64,000 nucleotides of DNA, taken from Thiohalocapsa sp. PB-PSB1. Its GTDB lineage: Bacteria > Pseudomonadota > Gammaproteobacteria > Chromatiales > Chromatiaceae. Shown in pieces: positions 8,901-16,261 of the stretch (its first letter is position 1; every line of letters starts with the position of its first letter). The translations under genes were made by a program, and so were the position numbers. The notes under the pieces were generated by a model. The model worked only from the letters and a program-made list of their open reading frames with translations. It was not told the origin of the DNA and did not search any database. The stretch spans positions 1,364,001 through 1,428,000 of the forward strand of contig CP050890.1 in NCBI GenBank assembly GCA_016745215.1. The letters run 5' to 3'.

Positions 8901-11151
8901 CGGCTGCGATGCCCGCGGCGCCGACTGGTCCCAGACGCGCTGCTCGGCGGCCCTGTTTCGCGATACCCGGCTCGAGGCCTGTCGCTGGAACGGGGCCACC
9001 GGTGCCGGGCCGAGCTTTCTTCGCTGCGACGCGGCGCGGCTCGCAAACCAGGCCGACCGACAAGCTCAGCCCGCCGAGCCCGAGTTGCCGGACTTCGCGG
9101 GCCTGCGCATCGCACCATTGGCAAGGGCCTCGGAAAGCGTGCCGGGCTGTACCCATCCACCTCTGAGGCTGCTCTCGGGTCACCAGGGCTGGGTCCGGGC
9201 CTGCGCCTTCTCGCCGGATGGCCGCCGGCTGCTGTCCGCGGGCGTGGACGGCACAGTGCGGCTCTGGGATGCCGAGTCCGGCCAGGCACTGCGCATGCTC
9301 TTGGGTCACCAGGGCTGGGTCTGGTCCTGCGCCTTCTCGCCGGATGGCCGCCGGCTGCTGTCCGCGGGCGAGGACGGCACAGTGCGGCTCTGGGATGCCG
9401 AGTCCGGCCAGGCACTGCGCATGCTCTTGGGTCACCAGGGCTTGGTCTGGTCCTGCGCCTTCTCGCCGGATGGCCGCCGGCTGCTGTCCGCGGGCGATGA
9501 CGGCACAGTGCGGCTCTGGGATGCCGAGTCCGGCCAGGCACTGCGCATGCTCTCGGGTCACCGGGGCTCGGTCCGGTCCTGCGCCTTCTCGCCGGATGGC
9601 CGCCGGCTGCTGTCCGCGGGCGTGGACGGCACAGTGCGGCTCTGGGATGCCGAGTCCGGCGAGGCACTGCGCATGCTCTCGGGTCACCAGGGCTGGGTCT
9701 GGTCCTGCGCCTTCTCCCCGGATGGCCGCCGGCTGCTGTCCGCGGGCGATGACGGCACAGTGCGGCTCTGGGATGCCGAGTCCGGCCAGGCACTGCGCAT
9801 GCTCTCGGGTCACCAGGGCTCGGTCCAGTCCTGCGCCTTCTCGCCGGATGGCCGCCGGCTGCTGTCCGCGGGCGATGACGGCACAGTGCGGCTCTGGGAT
9901 GCCGAGTCCGGCCAGGCACTGCGCATGCTCTCGGGTCACCAGGGCTGGGTCTGGTCCTGCGCCTTCTCGCCGGATGGCCGCCGGCTGCTGTCCGCGGGCG
10001 AGGACGGCACAGTGCGGCTCTGGGATGCCGAGTCCGGCCAGGCACTGCGCATGCTCTCGGGTCACCAGGGCTTGGTCCGGTCCTGCGCCTTCTCCCCGGA
10101 TGGCCGCCGGCTGCTGTCCGCGGGCGATGACGGCACAGTGCGGCTCTGGGATGCCGAGTCCGGCCAGGCACTGCGCATGCTCTCGGGTCACCAGGGCTTG
10201 GTCTGGTCCTGCGCCTTCTCGCCGGATGGCCGCCGGCTGCTGTCCGCGGGCGTGGACGGCACAGTGCGGCTCTGGGATGCCGAGTCCGGCCAGGCACTGC
10301 GCATGCTCTTGGGTCACCAGGGCTTGGTCTGGTCCTGCGCCTTCTCGCCGGATGGCCGCCGGCTGCTGTCCGCGGGCGAGGACGGCACAGTGCGGCTCTG
10401 GGATGCCGGGTCCAGCCAGGCACTGCGCATGCTCTCGGATCACCAGGGCGAGGTCCTGTCCTGCGCCTTCTCGCCGGATGGCCGCCGGCTGCTGTCGGCA
10501 GGCTTAGACGGCACAGTGCGGCTCTGGGATGCCGAGTCCGGCCAGGCACTGCGCATGCTCTCGGGTCACCAGGGCTTGGTCCGGTCCTGCGCCTTCTCCC
10601 CGGATGGCCGCCGGCTGCTGTCCGCGGGCGATGACGGCACAGTGCGGCTCTGGGATGCCGAGTCCGGCGAGGCACTGCGCATGCTCTCGGGTCACCAGGG
10701 CTGGGTCTGGTCCTGCGCCTTCTCGCCGGATGGCCGCCGGCTGCTGTCCGCGGGCGTGGACGGCACAGTGCGGCTCTGGGATGCCGAGTCCGGCCAGGCA
10801 CTGCGCCTGCTCTCGGGTCACCAGGGCTGGGTCGAGTCCTGCGCCTTCTCGACGGATGGCCGCCGGCTGCTGTCCGCGGGCGATGACGGCACAATGCGGC
10901 TCTGGGATGCCGAGTCCGGCATGTGCCTGCGCATCCACGCCAGCTTCGGCCGCCGCCTCGCCGGTCAACCGCAGCGTCGTCTCGAAGGCGGCCACGCCGT
11001 CTGGGAGCCCGCCGACAACCGGCTCATCGAGGCCACCGGCGACGCCTGGCGCTGGCTCGCATGGGTAGACACCGGCGCCGACGGCTGGCCGCAGCCGCTG
11101 CCGCTGGAGACCTTCGGACCGATGCCGGAACCGAAGCGATTGCAGGTTTAG
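5926..11151 (+). CDS. NLR/STAND-like protein: PNP-like, NACHT, pentapeptide and 14 WD40 repeats
   Basis: The 1741-residue product has these parts in order. Residues 1-105 form a winged-helix-like region. Residues about 130-385 form a nucleoside-phosphorylase (PNP/UDP) type domain with GGEMEAIG at 314. A NACHT NTPase follows, with Walker A GEYGMGKT at 484-491 and Walker B FDGLDE at 577-582. Pentapeptide-like repeats lie at about 938-1040, and 14 WD40 units of exactly 42 residues at about 1082-1669. STAND/NACHT proteins are sensors: the repeat domain binds a trigger, the NTPase oligomerises, and the N-terminal domain acts as effector. Here the effector would be a nucleotide- or nucleoside-cleaving PNP domain (inference). 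Fourteen units fit two seven-bladed propellers. The units are almost identical and vary at a few columns. The ATG at 5926 follows a non-coding stretch. No partner gene is fused or overlapping. An anti-phage or self-recognition role is likely but unproven. Confidence 0.9.
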   Translation: MQPLEPYFAEQALKRVRLKDSLKRRIPELLGLMDADGRINVAAVHDAIYPDSTTASANAALNRLLREINQAASKQGFTLRVEITRDKKAGAKLRWIWFEGPPPTPPLARTDELDAIPPGRLVTDTRGIPAGDLPVVVLLTFNEHETHAVIRRFHPSGRPDTATRNDITYNHLGVHGGLRVLHRVSRQGEGEAQNAAHDAIAAWRPRALIGVGIAFGVNPSKQRIGDVLVSETVRGYELTRVNADGSITPRGDKPPASQVLLNRFDTLKQNLSAHPDACMSWPMIRIGCLLSGNKLVDNIDYRGSLLSIEQEAIGGEMEAIGIQLAAQRHDVHWIIVKAICDWGDGNKHSTSKDQDQQLAAKHAAMVVHAALNMGGLYRDTGPHANQNANQNANRPRSSDWSPDSTPDWTPDCPQAAMMGLGAMADLPVLIEDQRGQRATLAKDADLAQARQAGAAQSDDAVDTLDYLMHWLDDADAPALFALLGEYGMGKTVTCQRFAKALDDARRGDPTRPLPLYLDLRHVTGLDKRVPTLPEIVSECIARGWDQASLELPAGDDGGRPGFSTFLDWVRLGAVVIFDGLDEVLVKLREADGQVFTAELLRLPELVRAAATKADSRSDSSSDRSASPARLLISCRTHYFRTLRDQQNHFTGQERGGLHADAYRALILLPLTDEQVRRYLTEFLPGTDADALLETIAQVHNLGELTQRPYTLRLVAEFIPDIEQDRIDGRPVYGVTLYRRMVRRWLERDGGKHHIRPQHKLRLAAHLALHLWRRGAGLLPAQDIEDWFHAWLESEPSLHRRYRDLHPDQLEEDLRTATFLTRLDRNGDGDDGSFRFAHTSLLEFFLADALLGAIRDNAPQRWAIPRPSPETLDFLGQMLAEQRLQDGADGLPALLQTLQDWRTSYRPETSELLLAYALRAQAEDWPMPELRGIVLTGARLDEWQFRCESAAQGALDLSQADFSGCNLRRALFNGVRLRGARFNAAILEQTEFLGCDARGADWSQTRCSAALFRDTRLEACRWNGATGAGPSFLRCDAARLANQADRQAQPAEPELPDFAGLRIAPLARASESVPGCTHPPLRLLSGHQGWVRACAFSPDGRRLLSAGVDGTVRLWDAESGQALRMLLGHQGWVWSCAFSPDGRRLLSAGEDGTVRLWDAESGQALRMLLGHQGLVWSCAFSPDGRRLLSAGDDGTVRLWDAESGQALRMLSGHRGSVRSCAFSPDGRRLLSAGVDGTVRLWDAESGEALRMLSGHQGWVWSCAFSPDGRRLLSAGDDGTVRLWDAESGQALRMLSGHQGSVQSCAFSPDGRRLLSAGDDGTVRLWDAESGQALRMLSGHQGWVWSCAFSPDGRRLLSAGEDGTVRLWDAESGQALRMLSGHQGLVRSCAFSPDGRRLLSAGDDGTVRLWDAESGQALRMLSGHQGLVWSCAFSPDGRRLLSAGVDGTVRLWDAESGQALRMLLGHQGLVWSCAFSPDGRRLLSAGEDGTVRLWDAGSSQALRMLSDHQGEVLSCAFSPDGRRLLSAGLDGTVRLWDAESGQALRMLSGHQGLVRSCAFSPDGRRLLSAGDDGTVRLWDAESGEALRMLSGHQGWVWSCAFSPDGRRLLSAGVDGTVRLWDAESGQALRLLSGHQGWVESCAFSTDGRRLLSAGDDGTMRLWDAESGMCLRIHASFGRRLAGQPQRRLEGGHAVWEPADNRLIEATGDAWRWLAWVDTGADGWPQPLPLETFGPMPEPKRLQV
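9169..10932 (+). repeat. Intragenic 126-bp WD40 tandem array (14 units)
   Basis: The codon for the histidine of GHQG lies at 9181 and recurs every 126 bp to 10819. Nearly all bases are shared between units. Differences cluster at the codon after GHQG (Trp 6, Leu 5, Ser 2, Glu 1), the codon after the next valine (Trp 7, Arg 4, then Gln, Leu, Glu) and the codon before DGT (Asp 6, Val 4, Glu 3, Leu 1). Confidence 0.95.
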
Positions 11152-11249
11152 CAGGCGCAATGACGCACCAGAGACCGCTTAGGGCGGACAAAGGCTGCCA
11201 TTCAGGCGATTTCTGTCGAGAAATAGACCGCTTGGCCCCTTCCCCCGGA

Positions 11250-12112
11250 GGCTGCTGCTTGCAAAGAATGCAAGGATTCACCGTAGAGACGCAGAGTGCG
11301 CAGAGGAGCCAACGCGCCTCGCCCACCAGCGGACCTTAGGACGCGTAGGAGCCCGCTTGCGGGCGACCCGCCAGGCAATGCCAGCGGAGCGCACGCGAGC
11401 ACCCCGCCTTCCCCAGGAGAAAGGTGCTGCTTGCAAAGAATAGAAAGTTTCACCCCAGAGACGCAGAGTGCGCAGAGAGGCCAAGACGCGACCGCAAACG
11501 GACCTTTACGAGCCGTAGGAGCCCGCTTGCGGGCGACCCGCCAGGCAATGCCAGCGGAGCAGACGCGAGCACCCCGCCTTCCCCAGGAGAAAGATGCTGC
11601 TTGCAAAGAATGTAAAGTTACACCGCAGAGACGCAGAGTGCGCAGAGGGGCCAACGCGCCTCGCCCACCAGCGGACCTTAGGACGCGTAGGAGCCCGCTT
11701 GCGGGCGACCCGCCAGGCAATGCCAGCGGAGCGCACGCGAGCACCCCGCCTTCCCCAGGAGAAAGATGCTGCTTGCAAAGAATAGAAAGTTTCACCGCAG
11801 AGGCGCAGAGTGCGCAGAGAGGCCAAGACGCGACCGCAAACGGACCTTTAGCACCGTAGGAGCCCGCTTGCGGGCGACCCGCCAGGCAATGCCGGCGGAG
11901 CAGACGCGAGCACCCCGCCTTCCCCAGGAGAAAGGTGCTGCTTGCAAAGAATAGAAAGTTTCACCCCAGAGACGCAGAGTGCGCAGAGGGGCCAACGCGC
12001 CTCGCCCACCAGCGGACCTTAGGACGCGTAGGAGCCCGCTTGCGGGCGACCCGCCAGGCAATGCCGGCGGAGCAGACGCGAGCACCCCGCCTTCCCCAGG
12101 AGAAAGGCTGTA
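11250..12112. repeat. Satellite-like array of the 171-bp repeat in A-B-A-B-A order
   Basis: Five units begin with GCTGCTTGCAAAGAATG/A at about 11254, 11426, 11596, 11768 and 11937, so the step is 169-172 bp. Each carries CGCAGAGACGCAGAG, a spacer, GTAGGAGCCCGCTTGCGGGC (a hairpin) and CCAGGCAATGCC. The spacer alternates between type A (ACGCGCCTCGCCCACCAGCG) and type B (AGACGCGACCGCAAACGG), giving A, B, A, B, A. The true duplication unit is thus a dimer of about 341 bp. Several reading frames cross the array on both strands, but none looks like a gene. Confidence 0.9.
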
Positions 12113-12192
12113 GGCCACTGTCGCCCAGCGCTTACTCACAATGATCAGTGATCACAAATTGGATCATTCCATTCAGTAGTAACAATAACTCC

Positions 12193-12333
12193 TGTGCATA
12201 ACAAACCACGGATGTCTTTTATGCGTTTATTCAATCTCTTACGAATTTTCCAAACTGTGGGTCTGAACACCTCGGTTATGTGAATAAGCTGTGGATGAAT
12301 GCAGGCGATCGAACAATGCACAGGTTATTCACA
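12193..12333. promoter_or_regulatory. Cluster of DnaA boxes in an AT-richer patch (possible origin or DnaA-binding locus)
   Basis: Three perfect TTATNCACA boxes lie within 141 bp: 12193-12201 (complement strand, TTATGCACA), 12279-12287 (complement, TTATTCACA) and 12325-12333 (direct, TTATTCACA). A near-match, TCATCCACA, lies on the complement at 12290-12298. The flank at 12140-12260 is markedly AT-richer than its surroundings, and GATC occurs three times at 12143-12165. No dnaA, dnaN, gidA, parAB or plasmid rep gene is in the window. This could therefore be a chromosomal origin, a captured plasmid origin, or a DnaA-titration/reactivation site. Confidence 0.5.
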
Positions 12334-12442
12334 GTTCTTGGGGGCGATTGTCAACTCGCAGCTCGATCAAGTTCCATCGATCCGGCATGCGCCAGTTGTC
12401 AGGATGCGGAATCGATGGATCAACCCAGGCAGCGGTTCTGGG

Positions 12443-12688
12443 TAGGCTGTCGACATCTGCCGTCTTACTACAACAAGCGCTTCCCGGTTGATGGATGCTT
12501 AGTCGGGATCGGTGTCAAGGTCGGAATGAGGGATTGGTATCGAGCTGGCTGCTTTGATCGATGAGCGGATTCGATACCGATTCCGATAGCGACCCCGACA
12601 CCGATTAGATTTCCCCAGTGCGTTCGATGATGCAATCCAAGACCCGGAATCGGTTTGGCATCAAAACTCAGGACATTTCGACAGCCTA
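12443..12688 (+). mobile_element. TA-flanked MITE, copy 1 (246 bp)
   Basis: The copy runs from TAGGCTGTCGACAT to ATTTCGACAGCCTA. The terminal inverted repeat GGCTGTCGAAAT (one mismatch here) sits just inside TA dinucleotides, as in elements moved by IS630/Tc1-mariner transposases. The interior holds runs of 6-bp units such as GGTCGG on one side and GATTCC/GACCCC on the other, which can pair as a hairpin. It encodes no protein. Confidence 0.75.
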
Positions 12689-12699
12689 GGTACGGCCTT

Positions 12700-12872
12700 C
12701 GAAGAAGGTCAGGATTCACCGCAGAGACGCAGAGTGCGCAGAGGGGCCGTGGCGGATGCAGCCTTCTTCTCTGTGTTCTCTGCGTCTCTGCGGTGAAACG
12801 AAAGTCGCTCGGGGGAGGTGCCACGCTCGCGTGCAGTCCGCTGAGTCGCCCGCAAGCGGGCTCCTACGTCGT
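12700..12872. repeat. Rearranged 171-bp repeat with a perfect 20-bp inverted repeat
   Basis: TTCACCGCAGAGACGCAGAG at 12715-12734 is matched by its exact reverse complement at 12778-12797. The reverse complement of the GTAGGAGCCCGCTTGCGGGC module follows. The structure is two half-copies of the 171-bp family joined head to head. No gene is visible. Confidence 0.75.
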
Positions 12873-13181
12873 TAGTGGCGGTTCATGAATAACCTATACA
12901 AGGCTATCCAGACATCGGCGGAGTGCAATCGGGGTCGGGGTCGGAATCGGAATCGAGAAAGAAAACGCCCTATGCCATTCGGTCATCAGAAGCTCGACGT
13001 CTAGCGTGCGGCCATCGAGTAGGTCGGCTGGGCTTAGCGCTACTGCGAGCATGTGAAAGGACAGCGTAACGCGAAGGATCAACGCCTGGCGGATATCGGG
13101 TCGGTTAGTTCGATACCGATACCGATAGCGGTACCGAATGACTCGGCAGGCGACACCCAAGCCAAAAACCTGTTTAGCTTG
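12873..13181 (+). pseudogene. Four-helix-bundle gene cassette, copy 1 (heavily decayed)
   Basis: The copy opens with GCGGTTCATGAATAACC and ends with AGCCAAAAACCTGTTTAGC, the same borders as the copy at 26530-27004. It keeps the start MPFGHQKLDV and the 3' hexanucleotide run ATACCG, but most of the middle of the coding region is deleted. The intact relatives are four-helix-bundle proteins of the 23S rRNA intervening-sequence type (family knowledge). Confidence 0.55.
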
Positions 13182-13222
13182 TTTCTGCACCATCTCTTGC
13201 AGTCTTTGCGGGCAGCACCCCT

Positions 13223-14023
13223 TTATCCAATGCTTGAACCGCGCAATGCATCCACCAAGCGCTTGGGAGGTCGCTTGCCGCAGTTCCTCAGGGTCGTGGA
13301 GGGGGACTCGCCGAACATGCGACCATAATCGACTGCGAAACGGCCGGGGTCTGAAAAACCCCAGCAGGCGCAAATTTCCTTGACCCGCGCGGAGTCTGAA
13401 TCCGCCGCCGCGAGTTTTCGGCGCACGCCGTGCATGCGGCTGAGCCTCAGATAGGTTACCGGTGTCACGCCGAGTGTCTCCCGGAAAGCGAGCTCGAGGA
13501 CGCGCCGGCTTACGCCGGCTGCCGACGCGAACTCCGACACGCCGATGGGAAGTTGCAACTGCTCCGCGTATTCGATCGCCCGCAGAAAAGCCAGGTGACG
13601 CTTGCGGGCGGAGATGGAACCCACGCCGCTGTCCATGCTGTCGACCGCCTGAACGAAGGTCTCCATCAGCTTGGATTCGCTGGCTTTACAGATCTCCCGA
13701 TCCGCCAGTAACTCACGCCGTTCGAAGTAGTTGCGGACCAGACGATGGACCAGCTGGATGAGCGATTCGCTAACGCTTGGGTGACAGATCAAGTGGCGGT
13801 CTTCCCTGGACCATAGCTTGCATCCCAACGCTTCTCCCAGATAGGCCCGCGCCCGGTCTTCGGACACAAGCGCGACCACGTGCTGGCTGCCGGCGGGAAC
13901 GACGCAGTCGATCTCGGTCCGGTGATGCGCGTTGTCTAAACGCCCTGGTTTTTCTATATGTTTTTGGGATGCGGATGGCCGAGCAACCCCTTCCCACAGG
14001 GTAGGCGCAGCAGTTTCTACCAT
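13223..14023 (-). CDS. AraC-family transcriptional regulator
   Basis: The 266-residue product ends in a typical AraC/XylS double helix-turn-helix at about residues 160-255. Visible landmarks are GVSEFASAAGVSRRVLELAF in the first HTH, the linker LGVTPVTYLRLSRMHGVRR, and VKEICACWGFSDPGRFAVDY in the second. The N-terminal half is probably an effector-binding domain but is not recognisable. The upstream edge abuts a truncated MITE at 14052, and the protein is shorter than many AraC members with a cupin-like sensor. It may have lost its original N-terminus. No adjacent target operon is obvious. Confidence 0.8.
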   Translation of the reverse strand: MVETAAPTLWEGVARPSASQKHIEKPGRLDNAHHRTEIDCVVPAGSQHVVALVSEDRARAYLGEALGCKLWSREDRHLICHPSVSESLIQLVHRLVRNYFERRELLADREICKASESKLMETFVQAVDSMDSGVGSISARKRHLAFLRAIEYAEQLQLPIGVSEFASAAGVSRRVLELAFRETLGVTPVTYLRLSRMHGVRRKLAAADSDSARVKEICACWGFSDPGRFAVDYGRMFGESPSTTLRNCGKRPPKRLVDALRGSSIG

Positions 14024-14051
14024 CTGTTAGCAAAATCTTGCAGCTGGGGGG

Positions 14052-14196
14052 TAGGCTGTCGAAATGTCCTGAGTTTTGATGCCAAACCGATTCCGGGTCT
14101 TGGATTGCATCATCGAACGCACTGGGGAAGCCTCATCGGTGTCGGGGTCGCTATCGGAATCGGAATCGAATCCGCTCATCGATCAAAACAGCCAGC
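14052..14196 (-). mobile_element. TA-flanked MITE, copy 2 (partial, inverted)
   Basis: This copy begins TAGGCTGTCGAAATGTCCTG and reads as the reverse complement of the 3' half of copies 1, 3 and 4. It breaks off near AACAGCCAGCTAG, where it is joined to an inverted fragment of the four-helix-bundle cassette. One end and the second TIR are missing, so it cannot be a complete element. Confidence 0.6.
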
Positions 14197-14375
14197 TAGC
14201 GCTAGGCCCAGCCGATAGACTCGATGGCCGCACGCTAGACGTCGAGCTTCTCATAACCGAATGGCAGATGGCGTTTTCTCTCTCGATTCCGATTCCGATA
14301 GCGACCCCAACCCCGACCCCGATTGCACTCCGCCGATGTCTGGATAGCGTTGTATAGGTTATTCATGAACCGCTA
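14197..14375 (-). pseudogene. Four-helix-bundle cassette, copy 3 (inverted 5' fragment)
   Basis: Read on the minus strand the segment starts AGTAGCGGTTCATGAATAAC, continues into the cassette leader with GGGGTCGGGGTTGGGGTCGC, and breaks off just after the start region of the four-helix-bundle frame. It is fused directly to MITE copy 2, probably through recombination between their similar hexanucleotide runs. Confidence 0.5.
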
Positions 14376-14494
14376 CTGAGCAAAATCTTGCAGTTGGGGG
14401 GTGCTGACTGCATCCCCGATCGAGTCGGGTTGGGCGGGTTGCACCCTGGGGCATCCTCGGTTCATTTGTCGACGAGACAGTGGCCGACAGCCTG

Positions 14495-14645
14495 TTTTCC
14501 GCAAAAGGCGCGGCGCTCGCGTGCGCTCCGCTGGCATCATGTGTCGGGTCGCCCGCAAGCGGGCTCCTACGTCGAGCGGCTCCCACGGCTGGTCAAGGTC
14601 CGCTTGCGGGCGAGGCGCCTTGGTCCCTGTGCGCACTCTGCGCTG
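14495..14645 (-). repeat. Solitary copy of the 171-bp repeat (inverted)
   Basis: On the minus strand the landmarks of the 171-bp family appear in order: a CGCAGAGTGCGCAC core, a spacer with GGACCTTGACC, GTAGGAGCCCGCTTGCGGGC and GATGCCAGCGGAGCGCACGC. No gene overlaps it. Confidence 0.7.
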
Positions 14646-14973
14646 AGTCCTTGGGTTATTTGTAAGGTTAAATCGGAGCTGGATAATCAGGACTCGTTGA
14701 TATCGAAGGATTATTTTGGGTCGATATGCCAGAGTCATTTGCTCGGGATCAATAGCGCTTGGCGCTTGCCTTTGCGCTGATCAGTGAATCATGTTTTCGC
14801 AAATTGCATAGCGAGTGATTACGCGCTTTGTCGCACTGACCGCAACTTCATATCAAAACAGGCTGCGTCGAGTCACTGGCGCGACTCCGCGACCTGGGCA
14901 CATGGTCGCCGGCTGGTTCATCGATCGGCACGCACCTGCGCCTTTGCACCTTACGGATTTCGAGGATGACGCT
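14646..14973. other. Intergenic stretch without recognisable features
   Basis: This AT-richer stretch lies between the repeat and the DUF3604 remnant. I see no protein-like frame, no strong hairpin and no repeat family in it. It probably holds the promoter of the DUF3604 gene. Confidence 0.5.
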
Positions 14974-15492
14974 GTGAGCAAGAGAAACCGCACCCTGGCA
15001 TTCCCCGTAATTTGCGCGGCCATGCTCGCCATCGGTGCCGTTTTCGCAGCGGATGCCATGGGCGAGCCGGAGCGCAGCGCGGACGGCAAGAACCCGCTGA
15101 AGAATGTCTACTTCGGCGAGCAGCATCTGCACACATCGGCCTCGCCCGACGCCTTCGCCTTCGGCACCCGCAACGATGCCAACGACGCCTATCGCTACGC
15201 CAAGGGCGAGGCGATCAAGAACGCCCAGACCGGGGAGATGATTCAGAAGCGCACGCCCTACGACTGGGCCGCGGTCACCGACCACGCCGAGTATCTGGGC
15301 ATGATGCCGCTGCTGCTGGACCCGGACAGCCCGCTGCAGCAGACCGAGATCGGCAAGCTGATCGCCAGCGGCGACCCCGCGAATGCGAAAAGGCGTAGAA
15401 CCCTGCAACAGTTAGCCGCTAAAGTGAACCTTGCCAAGTTTCGAAAAAACAAGCGCGGGCCGAAAAAAGCCAAAGCCCAAACCCGTCTATGA
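14974..15492 (+). pseudogene. DUF3604 protein, 3'-truncated
   Basis: From a GTG at 14974, preceded by CGAGGAT, the frame encodes a signal-peptide-like start (about residues 1-28), then KNPLKNVYFGEQHLHTSASP, RTPYDWAAVTDHAEYLGMMP and LLLDPDSPLQ. These are characteristic of the N-terminal part of DUF3604 proteins, which carry PHP-like HLH and DHAEY motifs and run to roughly 600 residues or more. Similarity ends after GDPANAK, near 15395, and an Arg/Lys-rich tail unlike the family runs to the stop. About three quarters of the gene is missing, so this is a remnant. Confidence 0.75.
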
Positions 15493-15546
15493 CCCCAAGC
15501 ATCCACATGTCTCAACAGCCAAATTGCTTGGTGGGGCCACTACACC

Positions 15547-15672
15547 TTGAAAGGGCTGCACCAAGCCCCTGCTGCCGGACATCATCCGCGAGATCACCGA
15601 GGGCGACTGCAACTACCGGACTTCCAGCGCGGCTGGGTCTGGGACGACGAGCATGTGCGCTCGCTGCTGTGT
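15547..15672 (+). pseudogene. DUF262 (GmrSD-like) N-terminal fragment
   Basis: The frame contains RLQLPDFQRGWVWDDEHVRS, a close match to the conserved N-terminal motif of DUF262 proteins. Those are DGQR-type nucleotide-binding components of modification-dependent restriction systems. The match stops where the GCCGAGTTGTACTCGGC palindrome cluster begins at about 15675. Only a scrap of a gene normally several hundred residues long survives. Confidence 0.6.
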
Positions 15673-15674
15673 AG

Positions 15675-16010
15675 CGGTCGTCCGGGATCGCCGAGTTGTA
15701 CTCGGCATCCGCGGATGGGCCGAGTGCAACTCGGCGGTCCCGGGGCGGCGAAAGCCGCGCCATACCAGCAGGCGACTTGATCGCCGACACCTCCGCGCCC
15801 CCATCGGCCCCGCCCCGAAGATAAGGACCACGCCCAGCATGAGCACCTTCGACACCACCAAGCCCCCGCTGCCGGGACGCCCGGGACCGCCGAGTTGCAC
15901 TCGGCATCGGCGGATGGGCCGAGTGCAACTGGGCAGGTTCTCTGGTGGGAAGGGCCGAGTGCAACTCGGCGATCCTGACGGAAGGAGCCGAGTGCAACTC
16001 GGCGGTCCGG
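15675..16010. repeat. REP-like palindrome cluster (GCCGAGTGCAACTCGGC)
   Basis: About six copies of a 17-bp palindrome occur within 340 bp in both orientations, for example at about 15689, 15718, 15892, 15918, 15954 and 15987. They are often spaced by short GC-rich linkers such as CGGCGGATGGGCC. The cluster lies between the DUF262 scrap and a RAYT N-terminal remnant. That fits the known association of RAYT transposases with REP palindromes. Confidence 0.85.
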
Positions 16011-16022
16011 GCGGAGCGTGCC

Positions 16023-16214
16023 ATGGCTGATCGGCGGAAACATCGGGGTTGGTACTCGCGCGGGTATCTTCCGCATTTGGATGTGGCGGGGCTGGTGCAG
16101 CATGTCACGTTCCACTTGGCGGATTCACTGCCCCGCTCCGCGCTGGAGCAGATGCAGGCGTCTGTCGCCGAGATTCCCGAGGACCGGCAGGCGCTTGAGC
16201 GTCGGGAGCGCTGA
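16023..16214 (+). pseudogene. RAYT (REP-associated tyrosine transposase) N-terminal remnant
   Basis: The 63-residue frame contains WYSRGYLPHLDVAGLVQHVT and FHLADSLP. This is a recognisable start of a Y1-type transposase of the RAYT class, in which the hydrophobic strand VTFHLADSLP is followed by HUH and Tyr motifs that are absent here. It ends in ERRER and a stop. It sits directly downstream of the palindrome cluster it probably mobilised. Confidence 0.6.
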
Positions 16215-16261
16215 GTTGCGGCCCGAGAGGCGGGCTTGCGCGGCTTGTGGTTCGATGCAGT

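Noticed and set aside
8440..10894. Long antisense and alternative-frame ORFs (up to about 675 codons) across the WD40 array
   Set aside because: The 126-bp period is a multiple of three and the unit lacks stops in several frames, so any open frame is copied 14 times. The sense frame alone has WD40, NACHT and PNP homology.
11250..12112. Several 60-190-codon frames in the 171-bp array
   Set aside because: They are translations of repeated non-coding DNA in all frames, with no ribosome site and no conserved product.
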